Shown in pieces: positions 1-9,658 of a stretch of DNA of 64,000 bases (position 1 is the stretch's first letter; each line of letters begins with the position of its first letter). The stretch comes from Terrimonas pollutisoli (GTDB taxonomy: Bacteria > Bacteroidota > Bacteroidia > Chitinophagales > Chitinophagaceae), in the NCBI RefSeq assembly GCF_029360765.1, contig NZ_JARKNA010000001.1:744001-808000 (forward strand), written 5' to 3'. The notes under the pieces were generated by a model, which ran no database searches, was not told where the DNA came from, and was given only the letters and a program-made list of their open reading frames with translations. The position numbers were made by a program, and so were the translations under genes.

Positions 1-316
<316 letters not shown>

Positions 317-444
317 ATTTTTGTAGTAAGCGGTGAGTAATGAGATTATAAATCCCGTGAGCAAAAGTCAATTGGAGCGTTTTTCTTTTCGAAAATTAAT
401 TACAATCAATAATTGGAAACAGGTAGCATGTAGAATTAGGCTAC

Positions 445-2484
445 TCACCTGATTAATGTTGTTGTCCCTTTCTGAAAAACTTTTTTCCCCGTATCGCGAT
501 GAGTATATTCCAAAAACCAAACATATACGCCTGTAGCCTGTAGCAGACCTCCGATCTTTCCGTTCCATTTTTCCTGCCAGTTTCGTGAAGAAAATACCAG
601 TTGCCCCCACCGGTTAAAGACTTTGAACTGCAGATTATCTGCTTTGATGGCATTGGTGGGATAAAGAAAATCATTCAAACCATCGCCATTCGGTGTGAAG
701 GCAGTAGGAACGGCTATGAAGCAATTGTTAAGTACTTTGATCGGTTTACTGATACTGTCACTGCATCCTATCGCGGTATTGGATGCAACTAATTTAATTA
801 TATAAGTAGTTTCAATATTGGTATTGGGAAAATAATATGGATCGGGTGCTTGCAAATTACTTGTTCTTAACAGACCAAAATTCCATCTCCAGGTATCAAT
901 AAGCCCTGTGCTTGTATTTTCCATGATCAACGGATCTTCAGGACAAATGATGTCAGGCATTTGAAAGTTAGCCGTCACTTCATTGTCTAATGTGAGTGTA
1001 ATAGCAGAAGTATCGCTGCAAATATTATTTGTAACAATTAGCTGGACGGTGTTTGTACTGGTAGCCGGAAAAATTAAACTGTGCGAACGGCTGGTGGCAG
1101 TTTCGGTGCCATTAAATAACCAATTCCATTTTGTTACTCCATGTGCGCCATCATGTGAAAATGTCAGGGTATCCTTTCTGCATCCCATTTCATTGATATA
1201 GGTGAATGCTGCAGAGACAGTATCAACGGTCGTGAATGAAACAGGTAGTGGTTGAATGATCTTGCCGCATTCATCTCTTACCGCACCGCCATTAACACTT
1301 AGTTTCGGTATTACTGTATATGATCCTTGTGTGTAAATGGGTTGATCAAATGTGACGATGATAATATCACTTAATCCGTCTGTGCAATTGCTGCCTGCAG
1401 CGCCAGTAATATTGACCGTAGTCGGGCCAGTTATTAAAAAGTTTGTTCCATCAGGTGCAATTGTGCTGCAATCAATTTTTTTACTGAAATGCAATTTTAT
1501 AGAATTGGGTGCGCACCCCGCAGCACCAACGCTGTCAATGGGGATCGGTTGGGGGACGAAAAAGCTAAACGGTGTTGGTTCGGCAACAGGAATTCCTCTT
1601 TCACAATTGTCGAGAACAGTATTATCATCAGAACCGTCATTGATAATAAGTTCATAGTCGCCGGTGGTAAGTGGCGCAGCCAGGGTGAGTGTTATTTCAT
1701 CAAAGTCAAATGATGATGAACAGTTGGTTGCTACAGCAGAAATGACCGTGGTCACGGCAGGTGCAATACTAAATTCACTGCCGGAAGCAGTGAGGCTGTT
1801 ACAGCGCATTTTTTTATTTAGTTTAACAACGATCTTGCTACCATCACAAGAAGCTGTTGCCTTTTGTAAGTGAGGTTCTTTAGGATCTGTTATAACGGCT
1901 GTACCGCCACCAAATGATAATGAATAACCACTTTGTGAATCTGTAAAATGGCTCACCAATAAAATATATTCATGACCCGCAATAAGGTTTGGCATTTTGG
2001 CAAATCTTGGCTTGTCTTCAACAGCAGGATTGGATGCACACTGAATAAAATTAACACCTGAAGCGGAAGCCCCTGTAGTGCCGGAAGAACCGGACCAATT
2101 GCCCGAAACAATTATGTTTTGATTGGTGAAAACTTCGTCGGGATCAAGACCGGTTATATCATAAAGCTGCCAATCGTAATCATCTCCCAGGTTTTTGGGA
2201 GTTATTGTAAAACCCAAGGTGCCGGATGTATAACAAGTAAACTTATACCAAAATGGATTTTTATTCTCATAGTTGGCATTACCGCTCCCCGAGCAGCCGG
2301 GAACAAATAAACTGGCTGTGCTGCAGATGGGCACATTATTCTGTTCAAAGGTGGTAGTGCCACAGACCGGGAAAGCGGTTTTGGGAGTTTGCCCTAATGT
2401 AGTACAAGCTTGTCCTAAGGCATTAGATCCATAGAGACAAAGGATAATAATTGTAAGCAGTACTTGAACTGGCTTCACTGACAT
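445..2484 (-). CDS. Secreted multidomain protein with gliding-motility (T9SS type B) C-terminal domain
   Basis: A 679-residue exported protein. Residues 1-25 form a signal peptide ending at ALGQA. The next part (about 30-200) reads like a lectin-like or pre-peptidase C-terminal style module in which YDWQLYDI and GHEYILLVSHF stand out. Two Ig-like repeats of the Big_5/SbsA type follow (about 205-310 and 315-420; LNKKMRC and LHFSKKIDC mark the matching strands). A PKD-like region (about 425-590) comes next. The last 90 residues, beginning AFTPNGDGLNDFLYP and including VFNRWGQLVF and WNGK, are the CHU_C/gliding motility domain that directs type IX secretion and surface attachment. The function is probably structural or adhesive; no catalytic domain was recognised. 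It stands alone, minus strand, 81 bp downstream of dprA. Confidence 0.85.
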   Translation of the reverse strand: MSVKPVQVLLTIIILCLYGSNALGQACTTLGQTPKTAFPVCGTTTFEQNNVPICSTASLFVPGCSGSGNANYENKNPFWYKFTCYTSGTLGFTITPKNLGDDYDWQLYDITGLDPDEVFTNQNIIVSGNWSGSSGTTGASASGVNFIQCASNPAVEDKPRFAKMPNLIAGHEYILLVSHFTDSQSGYSLSFGGGTAVITDPKEPHLQKATASCDGSKIVVKLNKKMRCNSLTASGSEFSIAPAVTTVISAVATNCSSSFDFDEITLTLAAPLTTGDYELIINDGSDDNTVLDNCERGIPVAEPTPFSFFVPQPIPIDSVGAAGCAPNSIKLHFSKKIDCSTIAPDGTNFLITGPTTVNITGAAGSNCTDGLSDIIIVTFDQPIYTQGSYTVIPKLSVNGGAVRDECGKIIQPLPVSFTTVDTVSAAFTYINEMGCRKDTLTFSHDGAHGVTKWNWLFNGTETATSRSHSLIFPATSTNTVQLIVTNNICSDTSAITLTLDNEVTANFQMPDIICPEDPLIMENTSTGLIDTWRWNFGLLRTSNLQAPDPYYFPNTNIETTYIIKLVASNTAIGCSDSISKPIKVLNNCFIAVPTAFTPNGDGLNDFLYPTNAIKADNLQFKVFNRWGQLVFSSRNWQEKWNGKIGGLLQATGVYVWFLEYTHRDTGKKVFQKGTTTLIR

Positions 2485-2565
2485 AATTAAGAGGCGTAAA
2501 ATAGTAAAAATCGGGCTTATGTATTGACAATAAAACAGCTAATTACGTTGCCTCGGAGAAAACTT

Positions 2566-3672
2566 TCAGGCAATCTGGTACACTTTGCCTGGTAAAGACA
2601 ACACCACGTTTTGCAATTCGAGGTTGAGGATGGCGGCAGCGACCGAACTGCTGCTCAAGCCACTTTTCAGGTTTATTTCATCAATGTGAACTTGTTCTTT
2701 TTCCCGCAAAATGCCAATGATTACTTTTTCATCATCGTTCAGCTCAATAAATAGTTCCCTCTGTTTTTTTGGCTTTGCGGACCGGGATGATACTTCATCC
2801 CAACCCATCAATTCAATCAGTTCCTGCGCATCGGTAAGCAGGACAGCTTTGTTATTTTTGATAAGATAGTTACAGCCAGCACTCTTTGTATCGGTTACTT
2901 TGCCGGGAAATGCAAAAACATCTTTGTTATAATTATTCGCCAATTCAGCCGTTATCATACTTCCACCTTTAGCCCCGGTTTCGACCACGATTGTTGCATC
3001 GCTAAGGCCGGCTACAATACGATTGCGGGTAGGAAAATTATGCTTGTCAGGTTTGGTTTTACTTCTGAATTCAGTCAGCAAGCCGCCACCTGCTTTAATC
3101 ATTTCCTTTGCAAGACTGGTATGTTGCGATGGATACACCTGGTCTAAACCATGTGCCAACACACCGACGGTCCGGAGATTATTTTTTAAGGCAGCCTTAT
3201 GCGCAATTGCATCAATACCATACGCAAGGCCGCTAATGACCATCACATCCTGTTCGGCCAGTTCTTCGAGGAATGTTTCTGTTATTTGCTTTCCATAATC
3301 GGTATGATTTCTTGTGCCGATGATGGAAATAATTTTCTTTTGATTTAGATCGGCTTCGCCCTTATAGAATAAAAGAGTGGGAGAGTCGTAACAATTCAGC
3401 AATCTTTCCGGGTAACCTTTGTCAGCAATAAAAAGTGTGTTGATCTTGTATTTTTCAATGAAAGTTATTTCTTCTTCCGCCTTCGAAAAATCAGCAAATG
3501 ATTTGATGGATTCGGCTCTGACGGAGCCAATACCTTCCAATTTCTCTAACTGAGATTTTTTTGCTTTGAAAATATCTTCCACATCATATTGTTGCAATAA
3601 TATCTTGGCCTGTACAGGTCCGATATTAGGAACAAGTGTTAATGCAAGTTGGAAAAGCAGTTCGTCATTCAT
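2566..3672 (-). CDS. dprA: DNA-processing protein DprA (Smf)
   Basis: DprA binds incoming single-stranded DNA and loads RecA during natural transformation in the cytoplasm. The 368-residue protein has the full family layout: an N-terminal helix-hairpin-helix/SAM-like part (residues 1-60, PNIGP and EGIGS hairpins), the Rossmann core with IGTRNHTDYG (about 118-127) and ISGLAYGIDAIAH (146-158), the VVETGAKGGSMITA phosphate-binding segment, and a C-terminal winged-helix domain (about 305-368). The start ATG at 3672 opens with MNDELLFQLALTLVPNIG, as expected. A HicBA module lies just upstream on the same strand. Confidence 0.95.
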   Translation of the reverse strand: MNDELLFQLALTLVPNIGPVQAKILLQQYDVEDIFKAKKSQLEKLEGIGSVRAESIKSFADFSKAEEEITFIEKYKINTLFIADKGYPERLLNCYDSPTLLFYKGEADLNQKKIISIIGTRNHTDYGKQITETFLEELAEQDVMVISGLAYGIDAIAHKAALKNNLRTVGVLAHGLDQVYPSQHTSLAKEMIKAGGGLLTEFRSKTKPDKHNFPTRNRIVAGLSDATIVVETGAKGGSMITAELANNYNKDVFAFPGKVTDTKSAGCNYLIKNNKAVLLTDAQELIELMGWDEVSSRSAKPKKQRELFIELNDDEKVIIGILREKEQVHIDEINLKSGLSSSSVAAAILNLELQNVVLSLPGKVYQIA

Positions 3673-3714
3673 TTGGAGAATATGTCATCCCGTGAAGATA
3701 CAAATTTGAGAAAG

Positions 3715-3905
3715 TTACATTTTAGGAATTGATAGTTGTTTACATATGGCATCACAAAGAAACTTTTCCAATTTCGGATGGCGGGAATCGTTGTTTTCTT
3801 TTTGGTCAGGAAATTTTGATATATATCATGTTTTGCACCATGACGATGCAGATAACAATCGTGATTGGCCAGGTGTTGAAGAAACTCTGTTCGCTTTATC
3901 GACAC
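3715..3905 (-). pseudogene. hicA: HicA-family mRNA interferase toxin, frameshifted
   Basis: HicA toxins are small double-stranded-RNA-binding-fold RNases that cleave mRNA. From the GTG at 3905 the reading frame gives TEFLQHLANHDCYLHRHGAKHDIY, abbreviated here by its key GAKH segment carrying the catalytic His, followed by KTTIP. It then leaves the family pattern. Adding one C to the CCC run at 3785-3783 (minus strand) restores RHPKLEKFLCDAICKQLSI, ending at the TAA at 3717-3715. That is the canonical HicA tail. As sequenced, translation continues in the wrong frame to 3669 and overlaps the dprA start. The gene begins on the last base of the hicB stop codon (TAGTG), implying translational coupling. 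Either a decayed toxin or a homopolymer sequencing error. Confidence 0.75.
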
Positions 3906-4111
3906 TAGGCGACAATCTTTAAGTCTTCTTCCAATACGGTGTTTTCAAATCCCGGCTCCTGCTGCATGTCCTGTAGGTAAAGTTCAAGCGCATCCAGCAC
4001 ATTTGCTTTTGCTTCCTCTACAGTTGTTCCCTGGGATAACACAGCTGGGATTTCTTTTATTGAGGATACAAAAAAATCTTCACCTTTCGTGATAACTATT
4101 GTAAGCTTCAT
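3905..4111 (-). CDS. hicB: HicB-family antitoxin (short form)
   Basis: A 68-residue protein of the HicB partial RNase H-like fold: MKLTIVITKGEDFFVSS, then EIPAVLSQGTTVEEAKANV and DALELYLQDM. This matches the common short HicB without a C-terminal DNA-binding domain. HicB binds and blocks HicA. In this module the antitoxin is the upstream gene and shares one base with the start of hicA. With the toxin frameshifted as read, the antitoxin may be the only active member. No operator could be identified in the 39 bp separating it from the PorE-like gene. Confidence 0.85.
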   Translation of the reverse strand: MKLTIVITKGEDFFVSSIKEIPAVLSQGTTVEEAKANVLDALELYLQDMQQEPGFENTVLEEDLKIVA

Positions 4112-4150
4112 CCTTTGTTTTGTTTGCTTAAAGTTAAAACTTAAAGCCGA

Positions 4151-6070
4151 TCATTGCCCCACCACTTTCATTTCTGTCCGCCTGTTCTTTGCTCTTCCTT
4201 CTTCTGTTTTGTTATCGGCTACGGGCTGTGTTTCTCCAAAACCTTTAAATGTAAGTCGCTTCGGGCTGATCCGTTTATTGATGAGATAGGCGACCACTGT
4301 TTTAGCCCGGTTGTTTGATAGTGTGATATTCTCAGCAGGTTTTCCAACATTATCGGTATGTCCCGAAATCTGGATTTTTAATGTTGGATTATCATTCATT
4401 AATTGGATGATCTTGTCCAGCTCAGCCTGTGATTCCGGCTTAAGATCAAATTTGTTTACATCAAAGAAAATATTGTTTAAGACAACTGACGCATTTACTT
4501 CAATTGGCTGAAGAGGAATGTTTTTTTGATAAACAGAGTCAAGCGTTCGCTGACTTAAAAAGAAATTGTCTGAGTAAAACAAATACCCTTTCCTGTTAAC
4601 ATTAAAAGCATAGTCTTTTCCTACGGGTAAAGTAACAAGGTAATTTCCCTGTTCATCTGTTTGCACTTTCGAAATGGTCTGTTTAGTAGCGATATCAATC
4701 AGTTCAACTGTCGAGGGCAAACCTTTTGTTGTTTTTTTGTCGAAGACATTGCCCTTTATCCAAAGCGTTTTATAGGGACGAACATCTTCACGCAATTCAA
4801 AGCTATAAATATCAAGACCACCCTTGCTGTCATTACGGTCGCTGGCATAATAAGCAGTTTTTCCATTGGCGTCAATGAATAATGTTCCCTCACGGCTGAT
4901 TGTATTAATTGGATAACCAAGGTTTATAGGCTTGCTCCAATCGCCGCCTGGTCCTTTCCGTACATAAAAAAGATCATCATCGCCATAGCCGGGCCAATAG
5001 TTAGAAGTGAAGTACAAAGTTTGGTTATCAGCATGCATGAAGGGACATTGTTCGTCGCCGCTTGTGTTGATCCCTTCACCCAGGTTTTCGGGTTCGCCCC
5101 ATTTTCCATTGGATTGTAAATGCGAAACGTAAATATCGCTGCCGCCAAATCCGCCCTGCCTGCGACTGGCAAAATAAAGATCACGTTTGTCAGGCGACAA
5201 GCAGGGCTGTGATTCCCATTGATCGGAATTTACCCATCCACCCAGATTGATGGCTTCGCTCCAACCTCCTTTTTCGAGATAGGAAATATAGATATCGCAA
5301 CTGCCAAAACCATCAGGTCGATTGCAACCAGTAAACACCAGCCATTGTCCATCCTGCGAAATATTTTGTGCGCCTTCGTTCTGACTTGTGTTGACACTTC
5401 CTTCCATTGATTTCGCTTTTTGCCAATGGGCACTATCCTTTTTACTGGTAAAAAAATCTTCATTAGCTCCATTCAGCCTCCTGGTAAAAACAAATTCTTT
5501 ACCATCAATGGTCATCGAAGGAAAATACTCGGATTCCGAAGTATTAATAGATGCACCCATATTTTGCGGAGCAAATAGATAGTTTTTGTTTGCATTTTTT
5601 CTTGCATAGTCAACTGCAAATTGAAAGCAACGCTTCCGGTATTCTGCCGCCTTTAAGGAAGTAGAATTTTTTGGAGGATTTTTTTCTAATAGCTCATTGA
5701 TGGCGTTTAATGCTTTTTCAAATTCACCGAGGCCCGCAAGATTAATAGCGTAGGGTAGTTTATATTCGACAGTATAGTTCGTGTCCTGGGGAAAGGCCTT
5801 CTCGTAATATTCAACACTAGCTTTATAATTTCTTAGCTGACCATATACGCCTGCCAGGGATAAATAGGCATCCAGGTATTTATTATCTATTTCTATGCAT
5901 CGTAACAATAATCCTGCTGCATGGGTCAGGTTGCCATCCTGGGCTCTTTCCATCGCCTGGTTGTAAAGGACAATGGCGTTCTTATTGACTTTTGACGGAT
6001 CATAAGATTGACAAAAACTAGTGACAGAATACAGCAACGCTAAAAAAAAGATTAACAGTCTTTTCATCAA
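4151..6070 (-). CDS. PorE-like OmpA-family protein (TPR, PD40 propeller, CarboxypepD_reg, OmpA)
   Basis: A 639-residue exported envelope protein. After a signal peptide (about 1-20, ending TSFCQS) come TPR-type helices (about 25-145), a WD40-like PD40 beta-propeller (about 165-420, with repeated SPDKRDLYFAS and DNQTLYFTSN type blades), a carboxypeptidase-regulatory-like beta sandwich (about 425-515, IKGNVFDKKTTKGLPSTVEL) and a C-terminal OmpA peptidoglycan-binding domain (about 530-639; ISGHTDNVG, NNRAKTVVAYL, NRRTEM). This order is that of PorE, which anchors the type IX secretion machine to peptidoglycan. Bacteroidota genomes carry several paralogues, so PorE itself is not proven. A Cys lies near the signal-peptide cleavage region but the lipobox is weak. 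Consistent with the secreted T9SS substrate nearby. Confidence 0.85.
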   Translation of the reverse strand: MMKRLLIFFLALLYSVTSFCQSYDPSKVNKNAIVLYNQAMERAQDGNLTHAAGLLLRCIEIDNKYLDAYLSLAGVYGQLRNYKASVEYYEKAFPQDTNYTVEYKLPYAINLAGLGEFEKALNAINELLEKNPPKNSTSLKAAEYRKRCFQFAVDYARKNANKNYLFAPQNMGASINTSESEYFPSMTIDGKEFVFTRRLNGANEDFFTSKKDSAHWQKAKSMEGSVNTSQNEGAQNISQDGQWLVFTGCNRPDGFGSCDIYISYLEKGGWSEAINLGGWVNSDQWESQPCLSPDKRDLYFASRRQGGFGGSDIYVSHLQSNGKWGEPENLGEGINTSGDEQCPFMHADNQTLYFTSNYWPGYGDDDLFYVRKGPGGDWSKPINLGYPINTISREGTLFIDANGKTAYYASDRNDSKGGLDIYSFELREDVRPYKTLWIKGNVFDKKTTKGLPSTVELIDIATKQTISKVQTDEQGNYLVTLPVGKDYAFNVNRKGYLFYSDNFFLSQRTLDSVYQKNIPLQPIEVNASVVLNNIFFDVNKFDLKPESQAELDKIIQLMNDNPTLKIQISGHTDNVGKPAENITLSNNRAKTVVAYLINKRISPKRLTFKGFGETQPVADNKTEEGRAKNRRTEMKVVGQ

Positions 6071-6181
6071 TTATCATTTCATTACTATAACGAAACTAAT
6101 TGATTTTTATTCCACTATGTGTCAAAAAATAAACCAGGAAAATTTGACTCCTGGGTGGAGATTATTTTGAAATAAAATCGC

Positions 6182-7006
6182 TTACCATGATTCCACTGGC
6201 TCCTCAGGTTTATTTGCGACTTTAATTCTCACGGTCGGTTGCGATGATGAAGTTGAAGCAGTTGGCCTGGAAATTTTCGATGTGATTTTTAGTGACGGAC
6301 TGAAAGATGCTGCATACGAGAGCAAAGTATAATTGAAAAGGATAATACTTGACATTTCTAAAAACTCTTCCAGCGAACAAAATAAATAATATTCATATCC
6401 ATCTCCATAAATTTCTATTAGGTGACCTTCAATTGGTTCAAACCCAATTGTCGAAACAACATAACCAATTCCTGAGATAACAAACAGGATGCGGATCCGG
6501 GATGGAAGATGAAATAAAAATTTATAAAAAAATAATCCAACCAGAATGGCAAAAATGCCATAAGGAAGAATCCAGGGATAATCAAGATAACCGGAATAAT
6601 TGCTTTGCAACAAACTTCTGATCCTGTTAAATTGCTCATGAATTCCCAGAGCCTCATCTACCGCTAAAAATAAAAATATGCCGCTTAATAAAAGCCAGTG
6701 AATTTTATAGGCTAAGGATTTTAACCTATAGATGAGATAGTTGATAAACAACAATAAACTAGCTGTAAATAAAATCAATGTAGAAAACAAAGCGGGTATA
6801 TTATTCTCTTCGCTTACATCAAAAAACACTACAAGGGCCCTTAGAAAAAAATTATCATAACCCAATATCTTCTGGAGTACCAGCCCAACCAGATTTATGA
6901 TTTGGAGTACGCAGGCTGCATAGAAAAAAAACTTAGCCACCCCTTGGGGAACAAAGGAAAAGGACGGTTGACGAATGCCGCTATTAGCAGAAGCATTTAC
7001 CTTCAT
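6182..7006 (-). CDS. Multispanning membrane protein of unknown function
   Basis: A 274-residue integral membrane protein with about six hydrophobic helices (near 27-45, 75-92, 100-117, 145-163, 170-188, 215-235) and a Ser/Thr/Pro-rich, charged C-terminal tail. Acidic and histidine residues sit at helix ends: SEENNIPALFS (about 65-75), VDEALGIHEQF (about 116-126) and LEEFLEMSSI (about 212-221). Such regularly placed D/E/H residues suggest a conserved polar site in the membrane, but I cannot name the family or a reaction. It is a single gene with nothing recognisable in the 163 bp separating it from queE. Confidence 0.75.
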   Translation of the reverse strand: MKVNASANSGIRQPSFSFVPQGVAKFFFYAACVLQIINLVGLVLQKILGYDNFFLRALVVFFDVSEENNIPALFSTLILFTASLLLFINYLIYRLKSLAYKIHWLLLSGIFLFLAVDEALGIHEQFNRIRSLLQSNYSGYLDYPWILPYGIFAILVGLFFYKFLFHLPSRIRILFVISGIGYVVSTIGFEPIEGHLIEIYGDGYEYYLFCSLEEFLEMSSIILFNYTLLSYAASFSPSLKITSKISRPTASTSSSQPTVRIKVANKPEEPVESW

Positions 7007-7169
7007 GTGGGTGAGATTACAAATGAATAAAACGAATGGGAGCGGATGGGAGGCGGTCTACTATAGGATTAGAAGTAACGTCATTCAGGTAGTAGAGAGT
7101 AATAGAGAATGGCAAAACTATATTAAAAAAGATTTCCAGCCAAGTGTCAGATACGCTTTTAAAATTGTA

Positions 7170-7790
7170 TCAGGGTACATTAATATACTTATGTATCTGC
7201 AGACTTAGTTCCCATTGGGGATGTGCCTTAATGTAATCGACCATCAATGGAGTCATTTGGTCAGCTTTGCTCCACTCGGGTTGCAAATACAGTTTACATG
7301 CGGCCGGTACCAATGCCGCATATTTCTCCGCCCATGCAAAGTCGGATTTGTTGTAGACAATGATTTTCAATTCACTGGCGACATTTATGACCTCGGACAA
7401 CGGTTCCTTAAATTTTTTCGGAGATAGACATATCCAATCCCATTTTCCACTCAATGGCGATGACCCCGAGGTTTCTATATTCGTTTGTAATCCTGCATTT
7501 TTTAATTCGCTGGTTAATGCGTCCAGGTCATGCAACAACGGCTCACCACCTGTTATTACTACTATTTGTGCGGGGGTCTTTTTTATTTCCTTTATAAGAT
7601 AATCGATTTCAATAACCGGATGGTTATCCGCATCCCAGCTTTCTTTTACATCGCACCATACACAACCAACGTCACATCCGCCCAGCCGGATAAAATAGGC
7701 GGCCCTGCCCTGGTAGTATCCCTCACCCTGCAGGGTGTAGAAATGCTCCATCACTGGAAGCGTTGAAACGTTATTTTTTACAATTGTCAT
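7170..7790 (-). CDS. queE: 7-carboxy-7-deazaguanine synthase QueE
   Basis: A radical-SAM enzyme that converts 6-carboxytetrahydropterin to 7-carboxy-7-deazaguanine in queuosine biosynthesis. The 206-residue protein shows the family N-terminus HFYTLQGEGYYQGR, the cluster-binding motif C-x3-C-x2-C at C39, C43 and C46 (GGCDVGCVWCD), the VVITGGEPLLH strand-loop and NIETSGS. The frame is open back to 7922, but that extension reads through the 3' end of folD and has no family similarity. The ATG at 7790 leaves 35 bp after the folD stop and is preferred. Probably cotranscribed with folD. Confidence 0.93.
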   Translation of the reverse strand: MTIVKNNVSTLPVMEHFYTLQGEGYYQGRAAYFIRLGGCDVGCVWCDVKESWDADNHPVIEIDYLIKEIKKTPAQIVVITGGEPLLHDLDALTSELKNAGLQTNIETSGSSPLSGKWDWICLSPKKFKEPLSEVINVASELKIIVYNKSDFAWAEKYAALVPAACKLYLQPEWSKADQMTPLMVDYIKAHPQWELSLQIHKYINVP

Positions 7791-7825
7791 TAATTTTCCA
7801 AACTCCCATTTAGGGGTTGGGGGTA

Positions 7826-8701
7826 TTAATTCTTTAATATACAGGACTGGTAGGTATTCTTCATCAATGCCGCTATTGTCATAGGACCGACACCTCCGGG
7901 TACAGGAGTAATCCACGAGCACTTGGGTGCCACCGCCTCATAATCCACATCACCATTTAATTTAAACCCGCTTTTCCGGGAACTATCTTCTACCCGGGTT
8001 ATTCCCACATCGATGACGACAGCGCCTTTTTTCACCATATCAGCTTTTACAAATTCGGGTCTTCCCAATGCAGCTACAATAATGTCGCCTTGCAGGCAAA
8101 GTTCCTGCAGATTTTTTGTTTGAGAGTGACAAATTGTAACTGTACAATTACCCGGATTGCTATTGCCACTTAATAAAATACTCATTGGTCTCCCCACGAT
8201 GTTGCTACGGCCTATCACAATGGCATGTTTTCCTTTTGTGTGAATTTTATAGTAGTCCAGCAAAAGCATGATGCCATAAGGCGTTGCGGGTATAAAAGAC
8301 GGCAAGCCCTGCACCATTTTTCCAACATTTACCGGGTGAAATCCATCGACGTCCTTATCGGGATTGATTGCATTAATCACATTTTCATCGGAAATATGTT
8401 TTGGTAAAGGAAGTTGTACCAATATGCCATCAATATCCGGGTCTGAGTTCAATTCTTCAATTTTCTCCAACAGTTTGTTTTCAGAAATACCGTCTTCAAA
8501 CCGGATAAGAGTTGATTTAAAACCTGTTTCTTCACAGGCTTTCACTTTGGCGGCTACATAGGTTTCGCTGGCGCCATTATTTCCCACTAAAATTGCAGCA
8601 AGGTGGGGGACTTTTTTTCCTTCATTTGCCCGTTGAGCTACATCAATTTTGAGATCATTTTTTATCGCCTGGGCGGCTTTTTTCCCATCTAAAATTTGCA
8701 T
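7826..8701 (-). CDS. folD: Bifunctional methylenetetrahydrofolate dehydrogenase/cyclohydrolase FolD
   Basis: FolD interconverts 5,10-methylene-, 5,10-methenyl- and 10-formyl-tetrahydrofolate in the cytoplasm, feeding purine and formyl-Met synthesis. The 291-residue length is normal. Family motifs are clear: [14 protein letters not shown] with the catalytic Tyr/Lys pair, [27 protein letters not shown], the NADP-binding [13 protein letters not shown] and the C-terminal [23 protein letters not shown] box lies four bases upstream of the ATG. It heads a short minus-strand unit with queE. Confidence 0.97.
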   Translation of the reverse strand: MQILDGKKAAQAIKNDLKIDVAQRANEGKKVPHLAAILVGNNGASETYVAAKVKACEETGFKSTLIRFEDGISENKLLEKIEELNSDPDIDGILVQLPLPKHISDENVINAINPDKDVDGFHPVNVGKMVQGLPSFIPATPYGIMLLLDYYKIHTKGKHAIVIGRSNIVGRPMSILLSGNSNPGNCTVTICHSQTKNLQELCLQGDIIVAALGRPEFVKADMVKKGAVVIDVGITRVEDSSRKSGFKLNGDVDYEAVAPKCSWITPVPGGVGPMTIAALMKNTYQSCILKN

Positions 8702-8705
8702 GGCG

Positions 8706-8713
8706 CAAACCTA
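8706..8713 (-). promoter_or_regulatory. Possible -7 box (TAGGTTTG) of folD
   Basis: On the minus strand TAGGTTTG matches the Bacteroidota -7 consensus TAnnTTTG and ends four bases before the folD start. No TTG lies at the expected 19-21-base spacing, so this is only half a promoter. A short leader like that of guaB would follow. Confidence 0.35.
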
Positions 8714-8827
8714 CACAAAGTTTCAGTCCGAACCTTAATTCACTCAAATAAACACCGGCTTTAAATTATGCCTAAGGATTGTTTGGATTAGTTTGATTTA
8801 GTATTTTTCTAATACCAAACCTTACGG

Positions 8828-9658
8828 ATGAGAGCCCCATCAACCTGCCTGTTCCTGTTCTCGTTGTTTATCATACTTAAGAGTAATAGTCAAACATTGC
8901 GACGTCCGGTTGCCGCCAGCTATGTTGGATTGGGAGCTTATAGTCAAAATAGTCATGATGTTTTCTCTTTTACAACCAACCAGGCTTCACTAGCCCAGCT
9001 AAAATCGGGAGCGGCAGGAGTGTATGGTGAAAAAAGATTTTTGTTAGATGAATTGAGTAATTATATCGCTGTGGCCGGTCTGCCAACTGCATCGGGCAAT
9101 TTTGGCTTGAAAGCAAGCTACTTTGGATCAACTATCTATAATGAATCACAACTTGGCTTAGCATATGCCAGGCAGTTAGGAAGTAAAATTGATATTGGCA
9201 CCCAGTTTAATTATAACGGCTTGAACATCGCAGGTTATGGCAATTCTTCGGCTATAAGTTTTGAAATAGGAACAATACTGCACGTATCAGAAAAACTGAA
9301 TGCCGGCATTCATATCAACAATCCTGTTGGTGGGAAATTCGGAAAGGATCAACAGGAGAAACTGGCGTCGGTTTACACCATTGGTCTCGGCTATGATGCA
9401 TCTGATAAGTTTTTTTTCAGTGCAGCTATTGAAAAAGAAGAAGACCAGCCTGTCAACGTCAATGCCGGAGTGCAATATAAATTCATACCACAGTTACTAG
9501 CGAGACTTGGAGTTTCTACGGCAACATCTGCGGCGTGGATGGGAGTCGGATTATCATGGAAGCAATTTCGGATGGATGTCACCGCTGCTTATCATCCTCA
9601 ACTGGGAATTTCTCCCGGTTTATTACTGTTGTTCAATTTTAAAAAGAATGAAAATTGA
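8828..9658 (+). CDS. Outer-membrane beta-barrel-like protein of unknown function
   Basis: A 276-residue protein with a signal peptide (residues 1-22, ending NSQT). The remainder is a run of amphipathic strands rich in Gly, Tyr and Asn, for example FGLKASYFGS, ESQLGLAYARQL, IDIGTQFNYNG and FFFSAAIEKEE, ending in a hydrophobic strand before FKKNEN. This is typical of PorV/PorP-style or other small outer-membrane barrels of Bacteroidota, but no specific family could be assigned. Its stop overlaps the TTG start of the next gene by four bases (TTGA), so the two are translationally coupled and probably act together in the envelope. Confidence 0.75.
   Translation: MRAPSTCLFLFSLFIILKSNSQTLRRPVAASYVGLGAYSQNSHDVFSFTTNQASLAQLKSGAAGVYGEKRFLLDELSNYIAVAGLPTASGNFGLKASYFGSTIYNESQLGLAYARQLGSKIDIGTQFNYNGLNIAGYGNSSAISFEIGTILHVSEKLNAGIHINNPVGGKFGKDQQEKLASVYTIGLGYDASDKFFFSAAIEKEEDQPVNVNAGVQYKFIPQLLARLGVSTATSAAWMGVGLSWKQFRMDVTAAYHPQLGISPGLLLLFNFKKNEN

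Noticed and set aside
7791..7922. N-terminal extension of QueE
   Set aside because: It overlaps the folD 3' end in another frame and has no QueE similarity.
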